Counted from the first letter of the stretch, positions 1-9,519 are shown. The stretch is DNA of 64,000 nucleotides from Streptomyces agglomeratus (GCF_001746415.1 NZ_MEHJ01000001.1:8004501-8068500), one strand, 5' to 3'. Notes: generated from the letters alone by a model not told the origin. Numbers and translations: made by a program.

Positions 1-70
1 CGTCGACCTGCTCGGAGGTGGTGTCGAACGCGACCTTGAAGGCTCCCACGTGGTGCGCCCGGAACCTCAT
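1..70 (-). CDS. N-terminus of an unidentified protein, cut by the window edge
   Basis: An ATG at 70 on the minus strand opens a frame that runs off the start of the window. The 23 visible residues begin MRFRAHHVGAFK. A GGAGAG lies about 11 bases upstream. It is divergent from the polysaccharide locus. Too little is visible to name a family. Confidence 0.4.
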   Translation of the reverse strand, partial: MRFRAHHVGAFKVAFDTTSEQVD

Positions 71-367
71 GGCGCTCAGTCTCTCCGCTGCTCGACACGC
101 GCGACTTCGATTCACCTGGGTGAGTGATCGAGCGAGGTAATCGGCAGTCACCAGAGGGTTCCCGGACCGTAGTCAGTGGGGTTGCGCGCTTTGCCGGCGT
201 GACGGCCAATTGGCGCACCACCGCGCTCCGAGCCTCACGAAGACCTCAGTGTGTGTAAATATGATTTCCCTGCGGTTTCCTGAGAAACGCCTCCGATCCC
301 GAGGGCCTCGTTTGCGTTCCGGGTATCGGATTTCAGGCTTTCCTGTCCCTGATTCGTGGAGAGACTC
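71..367. promoter_or_regulatory. Divergent intergenic region upstream of the polysaccharide locus
   Basis: About 300 bases without a convincing gene, lying between two divergent starts, so it must hold promoters for both. It is less GC-rich around 240-350. I could not fix -10 or -35 boxes with confidence. The overlapping minus-strand frame at 235-525 looks like a shadow. Confidence 0.3.
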
Positions 368-1426
368 ATGCGCGTTGCCGTGACTGGTGGCGGTGGTTTT
401 CTAGGATCACACCTGTGCGAGGCGCTCCTGCGGCGTGGGGATTCCGTCGTGTGCCTGGACAATTTCTCGACCGGTGAGCCGAAGAACATCGCACATCTGA
501 GGGAGAATCCCGCCTTCGAATTCATCCATTCTGACGTCAGCGTCGCGGCGGACGTCCCGGGGCGGATCGATGCGGTTGCGCATCTCGCGAGTCCCGCGTC
601 GCCGCCGGACTATCTCCGGTGGCCCCTGGAGACGCTGGCTGTGGGCAGCCGTGGAACCGAGAACGTCCTCCGGTTGGCGCTGCGCCACCGCGCGCGGTTC
701 GTGCTTGCGTCGACGAGCGAGGTGTATGGCGATCCTCTAGTCCATCCGCAGGACGAGGAGTACTGGGGGAACGTCAATCCTGTCGGGCCGCGAAGTGTCT
801 ACGACGAGGCCAAGCGGTTCGCCGAGGCAGTTTCGGTTGCCTACCGGCGAAGCCTGGGCGTGGATGTCGGTATCCTGCGCATCTTCAACACCTACGGTCC
901 GCGGATGCGCCCGCACGACGGTCGAGTGGTGTCCAGTTTCATTACGCAGGCGCTCAGTAGCGAGCCGTTGACGATCTACGGCGACGGGAAGCAGACGCGC
1001 AGTTTCTGCTTTGTGGATGACCTGGTCCGCGGGGTCGTCGCGATGCTCGACTCAAGTGAAGACGGGCCGTTCAATCTGGGCAATCCGGTGGAACGGACTG
1101 TCATCGAGCTCGCCGAACTCGTGCTGAAGATCACCGGTTCGACGTCGGAGGTGCGGTACTACCCGCTTCCCGTCGACGACCCGGTTCGTCGTCGCCCGCT
1201 GATCAATCGTGCCCAGGACCGGCTCGGCTGGTACCCGGACGTGGACATCGAGGACGGGTTGCGGCGGACTGTGGAGTGGTTCGCTTCCCGCCCTCAGGAC
1301 GTGGCGGTTGGTGCGGCAGCGATCAGGGGCGGCCAGCAGGACGGCGTCCCGTTCGCCGGGCCGGACAACAGCACGTCGCTCCCTGTCGCTGCGACTGCCT
1401 CACAGACTGCGGGCCCCGTGCATTGA
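368..1426 (+). CDS. uxs: UDP-glucuronate decarboxylase (UDP-xylose synthase)
   Basis: An extended short-chain dehydrogenase that decarboxylates UDP-glucuronate to UDP-xylose in the cytoplasm. From the start chosen here (ATG 368, GGAG six bases upstream, rather than ATG 356) the NAD-binding GGGGFLG lies at residues 7-13, the catalytic Ser/Thr region ASTSEVYG at 114-121 and YxxxK at Tyr145-Lys149. The stretches around EYWGNVNPVGPRS and RIFNTYGPRM are characteristic of the UXS family, more than of dTDP-glucose dehydratases. The last 45 or so residues are a low-complexity tail. Its substrate would come from the Ugd encoded 3 kb downstream. A hairpin follows the stop. Substrate assignment is from family motifs. 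Confidence 0.85.
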   Translation: MRVAVTGGGGFLGSHLCEALLRRGDSVVCLDNFSTGEPKNIAHLRENPAFEFIHSDVSVAADVPGRIDAVAHLASPASPPDYLRWPLETLAVGSRGTENVLRLALRHRARFVLASTSEVYGDPLVHPQDEEYWGNVNPVGPRSVYDEAKRFAEAVSVAYRRSLGVDVGILRIFNTYGPRMRPHDGRVVSSFITQALSSEPLTIYGDGKQTRSFCFVDDLVRGVVAMLDSSEDGPFNLGNPVERTVIELAELVLKITGSTSEVRYYPLPVDDPVRRRPLINRAQDRLGWYPDVDIEDGLRRTVEWFASRPQDVAVGAAAIRGGQQDGVPFAGPDNSTSLPVAATASQTAGPVH

Positions 1427-1428
1427 CC

Positions 1429-1476
1429 ATCGCCCCGGCCGGGTTTGGCGCTCGCGTGTCGCCGGGCCGGGGCGAT
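1429..1476 (+). terminator. Hairpin after the decarboxylase gene
   Basis: A perfect 12-bp stem (ATCGCCCCGGCC at 1429-1440 pairing with 1465-1476) with a 24-base loop lies two bases after the uxs stop. There is no T-tract, as is common for Streptomyces terminators. It may terminate or attenuate readthrough into the glycosyltransferase gene. Confidence 0.5.
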
Positions 1477-1545
1477 CCCGCGCAGCCAGGGCGGCCATGA
1501 GCCATTCAGGTCGCCAAGCCGAGACGACTTCCGGAGCGCATTTTC

Positions 1546-3420
1546 ATGACGCAGGCCGAGCTAGGTTACGCAGGCCACTCTGACGCGACCGACCAACTGA
1601 TCACCGCGCCCGCCGGTCCGCACGAAGCCCTGAGTGCCCAGCTCCTTGGCCTCTCGGACGGCAACGTCGTCCGAATCCCCTCCGACGGGCCGGAGTTCGG
1701 TCTTCCACCACGCTCCCTGCGGATTCAAGCCTCGAGCTTCACTACCTCGCTCTCCCCGCTCGACCGGGTGAAGGTGGCTGCGTTGACAGCCGGCTGGGTA
1801 GTGTGCCTGGTCTGGTTCTGGACATGGTGGCTGCAGCCCGAGCACCGGATCAGCTGGGTAGGGCTGGCTGTGAACAGCGCGCTGTTGATGTACCTGGCAC
1901 TCATTCCCCTGCACTTCCTCGTCGCGGTCCTGCGCCTTCGCAGGTTCAATCCGGAGATCGAGGTGCCACCCGTGAGGGCCGCGTTCGTGGTGACCCGCGC
2001 CCCCTCCGAGCAATGGGAGATGGCCCGCGCCACGCTCCGGGCGATGCTGGCGCAGGACTTTGCGTACTCGTACCACGTGTGGCTCTGCGACGAGGACCCG
2101 TCTCAGGAGATCCTGCAGTGGTGCGAGGCGAACGGGGTGCGGATGTCGTGCCGGCGTGGCCTGCCGGACTACCACCGGGCCACGTGGCCCCGCCGGACGC
2201 GATGCAAGGAGGGCAACCTTGCATATTTCTACGACAACTGGGGGTACCGGGACTACGACGTCGTCGCCCAGCTCGACTGTGACCACGTGCCGCACCCGAC
2301 GTACCTGACCGAGGTGGTCCGGCCGTTCGCCGACCCCGCGATCGGATACGTGGCCGCCCCGAGCGTGTGCGACACCAACGCCGCCACCTCGTGGTCGGCT
2401 CGAGGGCGTCTCCACCGGGAAGCACTGTTTCACGGCGCTGTCCAGCTCGGACACTCCGGAGGTCTGGCTCCCGTATGCATCGGCTCCCACTACGCAGTTC
2501 GCACTCGGGCTCTGCGGGACATCGGGGGAGTGGGCCCCGAGCTGGCCGAGGACTTCTCCACCAGCTTCCTCATCAACTCGGCAGGCTGGCAAGGGGCATT
2601 CGCCATTGATGCCGAGGCTCACGGCGACGGGCCGATCACCTTCGCCGCGATGGCGACACAGGAGTTCCAGTGGTCGCGAAGCCTGGCTGTGATGCTCTTC
2701 GGGCTGGTCCCTCGGCACCTGGGCCGCCTGCGCGGGTGGCTGCGGGTCAGGTTCCTCCTCGCATTGTTGTTCTATCCGCTCCTCGCGCTGACGTCGACGG
2801 CCGGACTCGCGCTGCCTCCCGTGGCAGCAGTCACCGGACTGGCATGGATCAACGTGAACTACTTCGAATTCCTCGGCCACTTCTGGGCGATGTCCGTATG
2901 GATGGCATTCATGGCCGTGATGATGCGTCGGCGCGGCCTGTTGCGGCCACCGGACGCACCAGTGCTGAGCTGGGAGAACTGGCTGTTCAGTCTGTCCCGC
3001 TGGCCGTTCGTCGCTTGGGGGGTGGGCGCAGCCGTACTGCAGAAGCTCCGTCCCCGGACGGTCGTCTTCAAGGTCACGCCGAAAAGACGTCACGGTCTGG
3101 AACCCCTGCCTTTGCGGCTCGTGGCGCCACATCTCCTCATCACAGCGACACTGTCAGGTGCGGCCATCATCGGAGAGCTCACCGGGCCTGCGGCGGGATA
3201 TGTCTTCCTGTGCATTATCGGCGCCCTGTCGTACGCGGTGGTCACGCTTGCGATTAGCGGACTGCATGTCGTCGAGACGGCCAGAGCGGCTGGAGTGCCC
3301 GCGCACCGCGCGCTGGTGACGGCCCGCGGGCCGCTCCTCGCCGGCACCGCGGTGCTCCTTCCGCTCGCGTGGGCCATCTCGATGTACCCGGTCTACCTGG
3401 CAGGCCTACTCAACTGGTGA
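1546..3420 (+). CDS. Cellulose-synthase-like family 2 membrane glycosyltransferase
   Basis: A 624-residue processive GT2 glycosyltransferase expected to polymerise a nucleotide sugar and move the chain across the membrane. Two membrane helices (about 82-96 and 104-130) precede the GT-A domain. Sugar-nucleotide and metal residues include the acidic CDEDPS at 181-186, the DxD in QLDCD (Asp244, Asp246), the ED of AEDFSTS (335-336), and QEFQW at 372-376 in place of the usual Q(Q/R)xRW. Four or more helices follow (about 402-432, 440-460, 535-590, 600-620). No PilZ domain is visible, so cyclic-di-GMP control of the BcsA kind is not indicated. The flanking uxs, galE and ugd genes suggest a heteropolymer containing uronic acid, galactose or pentose; the actual donor cannot be read from sequence. 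Confidence 0.8.
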   Translation: MTQAELGYAGHSDATDQLITAPAGPHEALSAQLLGLSDGNVVRIPSDGPEFGLPPRSLRIQASSFTTSLSPLDRVKVAALTAGWVVCLVWFWTWWLQPEHRISWVGLAVNSALLMYLALIPLHFLVAVLRLRRFNPEIEVPPVRAAFVVTRAPSEQWEMARATLRAMLAQDFAYSYHVWLCDEDPSQEILQWCEANGVRMSCRRGLPDYHRATWPRRTRCKEGNLAYFYDNWGYRDYDVVAQLDCDHVPHPTYLTEVVRPFADPAIGYVAAPSVCDTNAATSWSARGRLHREALFHGAVQLGHSGGLAPVCIGSHYAVRTRALRDIGGVGPELAEDFSTSFLINSAGWQGAFAIDAEAHGDGPITFAAMATQEFQWSRSLAVMLFGLVPRHLGRLRGWLRVRFLLALLFYPLLALTSTAGLALPPVAAVTGLAWINVNYFEFLGHFWAMSVWMAFMAVMMRRRGLLRPPDAPVLSWENWLFSLSRWPFVAWGVGAAVLQKLRPRTVVFKVTPKRRHGLEPLPLRLVAPHLLITATLSGAAIIGELTGPAAGYVFLCIIGALSYAVVTLAISGLHVVETARAAGVPAHRALVTARGPLLAGTAVLLPLAWAISMYPVYLAGLLNW

Positions 3421-3475
3421 AACGGACATGCCCCCACGAAGTCTCGTGACGAGCCTGAAAGAAAGAGGTAATCCA

Positions 3476-4552
3476 ATGTCTGCAACGGTCCTGGTGACCG
3501 GCGGTGCCGGATTCATCGGCAGCCACACCTGCGTCGAGCTGCTCGATCACGGCTACGACGTGGTCGTTGTCGATGACCACTCCAACAGCTCGCCCCAGGC
3601 CCTGGAGCGCGTTGCGGCGATCGCCGGCCGACCGGTCGCCGCGACCTACGAGATTGACCTGCGCGACCGGCGCGCACTGTCCAGGGTGTTCGACACCCAT
3701 GCCTTCGACGCGGTCATCCACTTCGCCGCGAAGAAGGCGGTAGGCGAATCCGTGGAGAATCCGGTCGAGTACTACGACACCAACGTCGGTGGCACTACCA
3801 CACTTCTTTCGGCGATGCGCACGCACGACGTGAACCGGCTGGTCTTCTCGTCATCCTGCTCGATCTACGGCGATGCCGCCAAGGAGCCGTTGACCGAGCA
3901 GGACCCGGCAGGCCCCACCAACCCGTACGCCACGACGAAGTGGCTCTGCGAGCAGGTGCTGGCCGATACCTGTCGGCACCTGCCGGACATGCGCGTCCTG
4001 GCGCTGCGGTACTTCAATCCGGTCGGCGCTCACCCAACCGGGCTGTTGGGCGAGGACCCCCGGGGCGTGCCCAACAACGTCATGCCGTACCTGGCCCAGA
4101 TCGCGATCGGGCGACTGCGCCGGCTCAGGGTCTTCGGCGACGACTACCCCACTGCGGACGGCACCGGAGTCCGCGATTACATCCACGTCATGGACGTTGC
4201 CGAGGGGCACAGGGCCGCGCTCGAACATCTCGGTGATGCGAACGGAATGCGCACGTTCAATCTCGGCACCGGGGTGGGCACCTCCGTCCTCCAACTCGTG
4301 GCAGCCTTCGCCGACGCGTGCGGCCGGGAGATCCCCTACGAGATCGTCGCGCGCAGGCCGGGTGACGTGGCCGCGCTTGTCGCTGATCCGAGCGCCGTGG
4401 CCCGGGCCTGGAGCTGGGCCACGACGCGCGATCTCGCCACGATGTGCCGCGACGCGTGGCGATTCCAGGAGCAGAACCCGTCGGGCTATCCCAGACTGAC
4501 TCATCTGGAGTCGTCTGAAGTTCTTCAGACAGGAGCCCCAGCATGCGGTTGA
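3476..4552 (+). CDS. galE: UDP-glucose 4-epimerase
   Basis: Interconverts UDP-glucose and UDP-galactose. The start at ATG 3476 has an AGAGG about nine bases upstream; the longer frame from 3428 has no such site. Residues 8-14 are the NAD-binding GGAGFIG, SSSCSIYG at 125-132 holds the catalytic Ser, and YATTK at 151-155 is the Tyr/Lys pair. Length (358 residues) and the C-terminal RRPGDVAALVADPS are normal for GalE. It follows the glycosyltransferase by 55 bases and its last ten bases overlap ugd, so the three genes look co-transcribed and the last two translationally coupled. Confidence 0.92.
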   Translation: MSATVLVTGGAGFIGSHTCVELLDHGYDVVVVDDHSNSSPQALERVAAIAGRPVAATYEIDLRDRRALSRVFDTHAFDAVIHFAAKKAVGESVENPVEYYDTNVGGTTTLLSAMRTHDVNRLVFSSSCSIYGDAAKEPLTEQDPAGPTNPYATTKWLCEQVLADTCRHLPDMRVLALRYFNPVGAHPTGLLGEDPRGVPNNVMPYLAQIAIGRLRRLRVFGDDYPTADGTGVRDYIHVMDVAEGHRAALEHLGDANGMRTFNLGTGVGTSVLQLVAAFADACGREIPYEIVARRPGDVAALVADPSAVARAWSWATTRDLATMCRDAWRFQEQNPSGYPRLTHLESSEVLQTGAPACG

Positions 4553-5955
4553 CCGTCATCGGCACGGGGTACCTCGGAGCTGTGCACGCCGCGTGCATGG
4601 CCGATATCGGGCACGAGGTCCTCGGCGTCGATATCGACGCCGACAAGATCAGGGCGCTGGCCGACGGCAGACCCCCCTTCTTCGAACCAGGTCTGCGTCA
4701 GATTCTCACCAGGAACATCGGTTCCGGGCGGCTGAGATTCACTACCTCGCTGCGCGAAGCTGCCGAGTTCGGCGACGTCCACTTCGTGTGCGTGGGCACA
4801 CCACAGCAGCGTGACTCCCTTGCCGCGGATCTACGTCACGTCGACGCTGTCATCGACGCTCTGGCTCCGCATCTGCGCCGCCCGTGCCTGATCGTGGGCA
4901 AATCCACTGTTCCGGTCGGCACGACGGAACGGCTCGCCGCCCGATTGACAGAACTCCTCCCCGACGCTTCAGCCGTCGAGGTCGCCTGGAACCCCGAGTT
5001 CCTGCGCGAGGGCTACGCCGTCCACGACACCCTCCAGCCCGACCGGCTCGTGACCGGCGTCGTCTCGTCACACGCCGACGAGGTGCTTCGTGCGGTGTAC
5101 GCGCCAATGCTGGAGGCAGGCGTTCCATACATCAGCACGGATCCGGCGACCGCAGAGCTCGTCAAGGTGGCGGCGAACTCGTTCCTCGCCACCAAGATCT
5201 CGTTCATCAACGCCATGGCCGAGGTGTGCGACGCATCCGGGGCCGACGTGGTCACCCTGGCTGACGCGATCGGGCACGACACGCGGATTGGACGTCGCTT
5301 CCTCTCCGCAGGTCTCGGCTTCGGCGGCGGATGCCTCCCCAAGGACATCCGGGCCTTCACCGCCCGCGCCCGTGAACTCGGCGTTGACCGTGCCGTGGCC
5401 TTCCTGCGGGAGGTAGACGAGATCAATATGCGGCAGCGTCGGCGCACCGTCGACATCGCAAGAGAACTGGCCGGCGGCACCTTCACCGGGCGCCGCGTCG
5501 CGGTGCTCGGCGCGACGTTCAAGCCGAACAGCGACGATGTACGCGACTCGCCTTCGCTCGCCGTCGCCGCTGCGATCCACCGCGAAGGGGCCGAGGTCTG
5601 CCTCCATGACCCGGAAGGCGTCGACAACGCTCGCGCGGTCCTCCCCGCCCTACGGTACTCCCCTGATGTCAGCACAGCCTGCCAGGACGCCTGTCTGGTG
5701 CTGCACCTGACGGAGTGGAGCCAGTACCGCAAGCTGGATCCCGTCGCACTGGCAGCGGTGGTGCGCACGCCGAACGTCCTGGACGCACGCAATGGCCTTG
5801 ATGCCGAGCTGTGGCGCTCGGCTGGCTGGACCGTGCGTGCGCTCGGACGGCCGACGCCCGGCCGCCAGCCTGTACACGTCACCATCCCTCACGCCGCCGG
5901 CTTGGGCTGGGCCGCCCCGATCGACGCCGGCAGGCTAAGCCTCGCACCGAAGTAG
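4543..5955 (+). CDS. ugd: UDP-glucose 6-dehydrogenase
   Basis: Oxidises UDP-glucose twice to UDP-glucuronate using NAD+. Residues 5-12 (VIGTGYLG) are the dinucleotide-binding loop. The substrate-domain segment around AELVKVAANSFLATK (205-219) and the catalytic cysteine in GFGGGCLPKD (Cys264) are present. The 470-residue length is normal with a short extra tail. The ATG lies inside the last codons of galE (ATGCGGTTGA junction). It supplies the substrate of the decarboxylase encoded at 368-1426. The 3' end overlaps the convergent beta-helix gene by 67 bases. Confidence 0.93.
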   Translation: MRLTVIGTGYLGAVHAACMADIGHEVLGVDIDADKIRALADGRPPFFEPGLRQILTRNIGSGRLRFTTSLREAAEFGDVHFVCVGTPQQRDSLAADLRHVDAVIDALAPHLRRPCLIVGKSTVPVGTTERLAARLTELLPDASAVEVAWNPEFLREGYAVHDTLQPDRLVTGVVSSHADEVLRAVYAPMLEAGVPYISTDPATAELVKVAANSFLATKISFINAMAEVCDASGADVVTLADAIGHDTRIGRRFLSAGLGFGGGCLPKDIRAFTARARELGVDRAVAFLREVDEINMRQRRRTVDIARELAGGTFTGRRVAVLGATFKPNSDDVRDSPSLAVAAAIHREGAEVCLHDPEGVDNARAVLPALRYSPDVSTACQDACLVLHLTEWSQYRKLDPVALAAVVRTPNVLDARNGLDAELWRSAGWTVRALGRPTPGRQPVHVTIPHAAGLGWAAPIDAGRLSLAPK

Positions 5956-7604
5956 TCAACACGGCCGGGGTCGACGCCGAGCGACCTCAGATCCACTGCG
6001 CCCGTCACGCCTTCGGTGCATGCTGGCACCATCGTGACGGTCTCGGTCACATTCGTGATCGGGACCGTCACACCCGCAAGGCACGGGTCTTCGCTCGTGC
6101 CCGTCGGGTCGGAGCCAAGCCGTTCTTGACCAGCGGCTGTGCGCCACAGGCCTAGATCGTTGTACGTTCCGCCACCCCACCGCACCTGCCAATCTCCCGT
6201 ACTGAAGTAGCCGTTGCCCTGGAAGCGCACCTGTGCGGGTGTGTAGGCCGTTAGCGACTCGACCAGCGAGGCCCGGTCAGTGACGAAGAGATTGTTGCGA
6301 ACCATGGCGCCGCTGAGTCCCTCCTGCAGACGCAGGGCCGGGGCTCGCACGGACCCGTTGGCCTTCTGCACGACCGTGTTGTGGTAGACATCCAAGTCCT
6401 TGATCCGCGTTCCGTACGCCACGATCCCGCCATACAGGGACAACTTCCGGGCGTCGTCCCCACTGAGGTTGAAGCGGACGGTGTTGTTCTTGTGCGCACT
6501 GTTGTCCGCAGCGGAATAGACCAAGTATCCGGGGCCGTCGTTGCGGAAGGACAGGTTGTACTGGAGCACCGAGGAGGACACATTGTTGTCCAGGCCGAAC
6601 CCGCCACCGTCCGAACGAGAGCCGGTGTGGTTGGCGTACGACACGTTGTTCTCGATGACCAATCCGGTCGAGTCGTACGTCCAGATCCCCTCTGGCCCCT
6701 CCATTGCCATGGCAGACGACTTCGACCCGTTGTCGTGCGAGATGGACCGCTGTACCTTGCCGGTGCGGACACTGCCGAGGACGATGCCGCTACCGGTATT
6801 GCGGTCGTGGGCCGCTGGGTCGCCGTCATTGCCGTACGCCTTGACTCGTGACAGGGTCACACGCTCATGCGCGTACTTCGGAGCCTCCGCATCGAAGGCG
6901 GGCCCGTACGTGGCGAGACCCGCATCCTTGTTGTCGCGCACGGTGGAGTCGGTGACCCGCACATCGCGGAAGCCTGAGCTACCCCTTCCCGCGCCGATCC
7001 CGATCCCGGTCCGGAAACGTGAGATATCGACATTGGAGACGGTGACGTGGTCCAGCTCTTTGCCGCCTGCGGCATCGGCGAAGAAGCTGATGCCGGCCCG
7101 CTTCTTGAACGAGGTGGCGTCGCCGACGAGGTTGAGATTGCGGATCTCGACACCAGCTGTGTTGTGGACGGAGATTCCTGATTTACCGTTGGCCACGATC
7201 GTGGCTCGTCCGTCGCCGTACGAATCGATCACCACGGGAGCCTTCGCGCTTCCCGCATCTTGCGAGCCAAGAGTCAACTCGCCGCGGAAGCGGACACCAG
7301 CCCGGAGTCTCAGCCGGTCCCCAGGCTTGAACCTTGCCGAGTCGGCCCGCGCCAGCGACCGCCAAGCGCGGGAGGAGGACATACCGTCATTTTCGTCGTC
7401 ACCATCCGGACTGATGTAATACGTATACCCACCCGCAGCGTTCGGGCTCGGCGGTGCGTACGGTCTAGGCAGCTCACATCCGAAGAGGAAAAGGATTGCG
7501 GCCGCGAGCCCACCCGTCGCGACGTGCCTGCTTCGTAGAGAGCACCCAACGCCACGCGGACGTCCGACGAAACGATGACCATCCCTGCTCGTTCGGCTCC
7601 GCAT
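5889..7604 (-). CDS. Right-handed parallel beta-helix lipoprotein
   Basis: A 571-residue exported protein likely to bind, cleave or epimerise a polysaccharide outside the cell. ATG 7604 was chosen because a GAGGGG precedes it and it places a signal peptide at the N-terminus: basic residues, a hydrophobic run near 30-40 and a lipobox ending in LFGC (Cys43). The mature part starts YYISPDGDDENDG, the usual opening of pectate-lyase-like beta-helix proteins, followed by many short coils with repeated N-hydrophobic patterns (IRNLNLVG, ISNVD-type turns, VIENNVSYANHTG, VRNNLFV). No catalytic residue can be assigned by eye. It converges on ugd, consistent with a role in processing the polymer made by the locus. 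Confidence 0.75.
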   Translation of the reverse strand: MRSRTSRDGHRFVGRPRGVGCSLRSRHVATGGLAAAILFLFGCELPRPYAPPSPNAAGGYTYYISPDGDDENDGMSSSRAWRSLARADSARFKPGDRLRLRAGVRFRGELTLGSQDAGSAKAPVVIDSYGDGRATIVANGKSGISVHNTAGVEIRNLNLVGDATSFKKRAGISFFADAAGGKELDHVTVSNVDISRFRTGIGIGAGRGSSGFRDVRVTDSTVRDNKDAGLATYGPAFDAEAPKYAHERVTLSRVKAYGNDGDPAAHDRNTGSGIVLGSVRTGKVQRSISHDNGSKSSAMAMEGPEGIWTYDSTGLVIENNVSYANHTGSRSDGGGFGLDNNVSSSVLQYNLSFRNDGPGYLVYSAADNSAHKNNTVRFNLSGDDARKLSLYGGIVAYGTRIKDLDVYHNTVVQKANGSVRAPALRLQEGLSGAMVRNNLFVTDRASLVESLTAYTPAQVRFQGNGYFSTGDWQVRWGGGTYNDLGLWRTAAGQERLGSDPTGTSEDPCLAGVTVPITNVTETVTMVPACTEGVTGAVDLRSLGVDPGRVDYFGARLSLPASIGAAQPKPAA

Positions 7605-7917
7605 CGGCGCCCCTCTCTCATCTCTAGTCACTGCCGAATGGACTCGTGCGAGCACCGGCGTCACCGGCAGAATCTCCGACGGCGGAGCTTTGCACCTTTC
7701 AGGCGGGGCAGCCGAGACCCTGCAACCAGCCATGATCGGCAGCGAAGCAGCCCTCTTCCGACAGCGCCAGGTTGTCCAACCGAGCGCAGTCCGCAGGAGG
7801 AGGGATGACGCCGACGACACCCCTCAGTTCCGAATTCGGGTCCCGACGCGTAGAAGATCAGCCTGCCAGACGCTACGTGCTGGGTTTGTTAATGACATGT
7901 CGCACAGGGATGAAGAA
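7605..7917. other. Non-coding stretch between the beta-helix gene and an IS3 element
   Basis: About 310 bases. It holds the minus-strand GAGAGGGG ribosome site of the lipoprotein gene next to 7604 and presumably its promoter. Plus-strand frames here have no ribosome site and no recognisable similarity. I see nothing else in it. Confidence 0.4.
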
Positions 7918-7955
7918 TGGGCCTTCCCCCGTGAAGGTGGGCACGCGGTTATTGA

Positions 7956-8851
7956 TCACGCGGCGAGCGTGAGTTTAGCGGTGTGGTGTCGGCGTTCGTA
8001 TTCGTTGGGGCTGAGGTGGCCGTTGGCGGAGTGCCGGCGGCGGGTGTTGTAGCGGGTCAGCCAGGCAAAGACGGTCCTGCGGCAGGTGTCGGCGTCACCG
8101 TAGTCGTGGGTGCCCTGGAGGGTCTCGCGTTTCAGGGAGGCGTGGAAGCTTTCGCAGGCCGCGTTGTCGGCGCTGGTGCCGACCGCGCCCATCGATCGGG
8201 TCACTCCGAACTGGTCGCAGAGGCCGGCGAAGGCCCGGGATCCGTATTGGGCCCCGTGGTCGGAGTGGAACACGGCACCGTCCAGGCCGCCTCGGGTCGA
8301 GGCCGCCATCCGCAGTGCGTCGGCGACCAGGCCGGTGCGCATGTGGTCGGCGATGGACCAGCCGACGACCTTGCGGCTGAAGCAGTCCAGCACGGTCGCG
8401 AGATAGAGGAACTCCCCGTTTTTCAGGGGGAGATAGGTGATGTCGCCCATGTATTTCAGGCCGGGTTCGGTGGCGGTGAAGTCCCGCTGGAACAGGTCCG
8501 GGACCGGTGAGGTGGCCGGGTCGGGGACGGTGGTGCGCACGCGTCTGCGCAGGCGGATTCCGGTGATGGAGAACGTCCGCATGATCCGGGCGACGCGCTT
8601 TTCGTTGACCCGCCGTCCTTTCTCGCGGAGCTCGGCGGTCACGCGCGGGAGCCGTAGGCGCCGCCGGATGCGCCGTGGACCTCGCGGATCTCCTCGGCCA
8701 GGATCCGGTCCTCCCGCTGCCGGGTGGCCCGGGCCTCGGCGCCGGCGAGCCATTTGTAGTAGCTGGACCGGTTCACGTCCAGGACCTGGCAGAGCCGCTT
8801 CACCTCGTAGGTGTTGCGATGGTCGTCAACGAACTGGAAGCGGCTCATCAC
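7956..8851 (-). pseudogene. IS3 orfB (DDE transposase), one-base frameshift
   Basis: The N-terminal part (from 8851) reads in one frame to GGAYGSRA-stop. The rest resumes in another frame as PRVTAELREKGRRVNEKR and runs to 7956. The frames join if one C is restored in the run at about 8645 (family sequence GAYGSPRVT). The integrase core is intact: MGDITYLP (first Asp), FHSDHGAQYGS (second Asp), AACESFHASLKRE (Glu). This is either a decayed transposase or a sequencing slip in a C run. Confidence 0.8.
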
Positions 8852-9187
8852 CAGTTCGTCTCTCCGGCGAAATACTTGGCCGCCTTGCGGAGGATGTCCC
8901 GCTCGGTGGCGAGCTTGCGCTCACTTGCCTCGAGCTCGGCCACCCGGGCCTCCAACTGCCGCACCCGCTCGTTCGGATCAGCGGACGGCACCGCCTCCCG
9001 AGGCTGGGCGCCCGGCTTCGCAGCCGCGGCGGTGATGCCACGGCGTTCGCGGTCCCGCAGTACCCACTCCCGCAGGGTCGCCCGGTTGACGCCCAGGTCA
9101 GCGGCGATGCTCTTGTAGATCGCCCCGGGTGTGGACTCGTACAGGGCCACGGGCCTTGAACTCGTCCGAATAGTCCTTCATCGCCAT
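8848..9187 (-). pseudogene. IS3 orfA (helix-turn-helix subunit), frameshifted
   Basis: The start at ATG 9187 gives MAMKDYSDEFKAR, the normal orfA opening. Near 9155 the frame is lost and the protein resumes as ALYESTPGAIYKSIAADLG, an HTH, followed by a leucine-zipper-like segment ending FAGETNW. A few bases are missing at the join. The stop overlaps the start of orfB, as is usual for IS3 elements that make OrfAB by -1 frameshifting. Confidence 0.75.
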
Positions 9188-9264
9188 CGGCGGTCTTCTC
9201 GCTTCCTCCGGATCGAGCAGATCCAGTATCAGCGTGTCCACCACTCAGGGGGAGGCCCCCCCAG

Positions 9265-9404
9265 CCCATCGCCGGCGTGCTCACCTTTCATCCCGCCCAT
9301 GCCCGCACGGCCGCCCATCTCCGGCGGGAGCTCGCACTGCCCGGGCCATCCAACGCGACGATCGAAGTGACCACCCTGCGCCACCGCACCGCCCAACTCC
9401 TCAG
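9265..9404 (+). pseudogene. ATP-grasp ligase gene, 5' fragment
   Basis: The open frame PIAGVLTFHPAHARTAAH (9265 onward) continues with LPGPS and HRTAQLL. It matches the region just before the ATP-binding part of carboxylate-amine ligases of the ATP-grasp family, where 'GVLT...A..LGLPGPS' is typical. The beginning of the gene is missing, replaced by the IS3 right end. The frame is cut at 9404 by the IS5-type insertion and resumes at 11058 after the second copy of CTCAG. Confidence 0.65.
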
Positions 9405-9519
9405 AAGCCGTATCTCAACCGAACATGATCGCTTGATTTGTGCTGGTCAGGAATGGTCTAGCTCTGAAGGAGGGAGACATCCGGCGTCTTGTTTCCGCTC
9501 CGTGAGTGAGGGGTGCGCG

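Larger units (their letters stand above)
7918..9263 (-). mobile_element. IS3-family element with broken orfA and orfB
   Basis: The orfA and orfB remnants are bounded by imperfect inverted repeats. The left end reads TGGGCCTTCCCCCGTGAAGG from 7918. The inverted right end reads TGGGGGGCCTCCCCCTGAGT from 9263. Both continue with a shared GTGG-CACGC block. Boundaries are good to a few bases. I could not find a matching target duplication. The right end abuts the ATP-grasp fragment, so insertion or deletion here probably removed that gene's start. Confidence 0.75.

Noticed and set aside
1561..3132. Long minus-strand frame of 523 codons
   Set aside because: It is the antisense shadow of the glycosyltransferase, with His/Arg/Gln-rich composition and no ribosome site or family.
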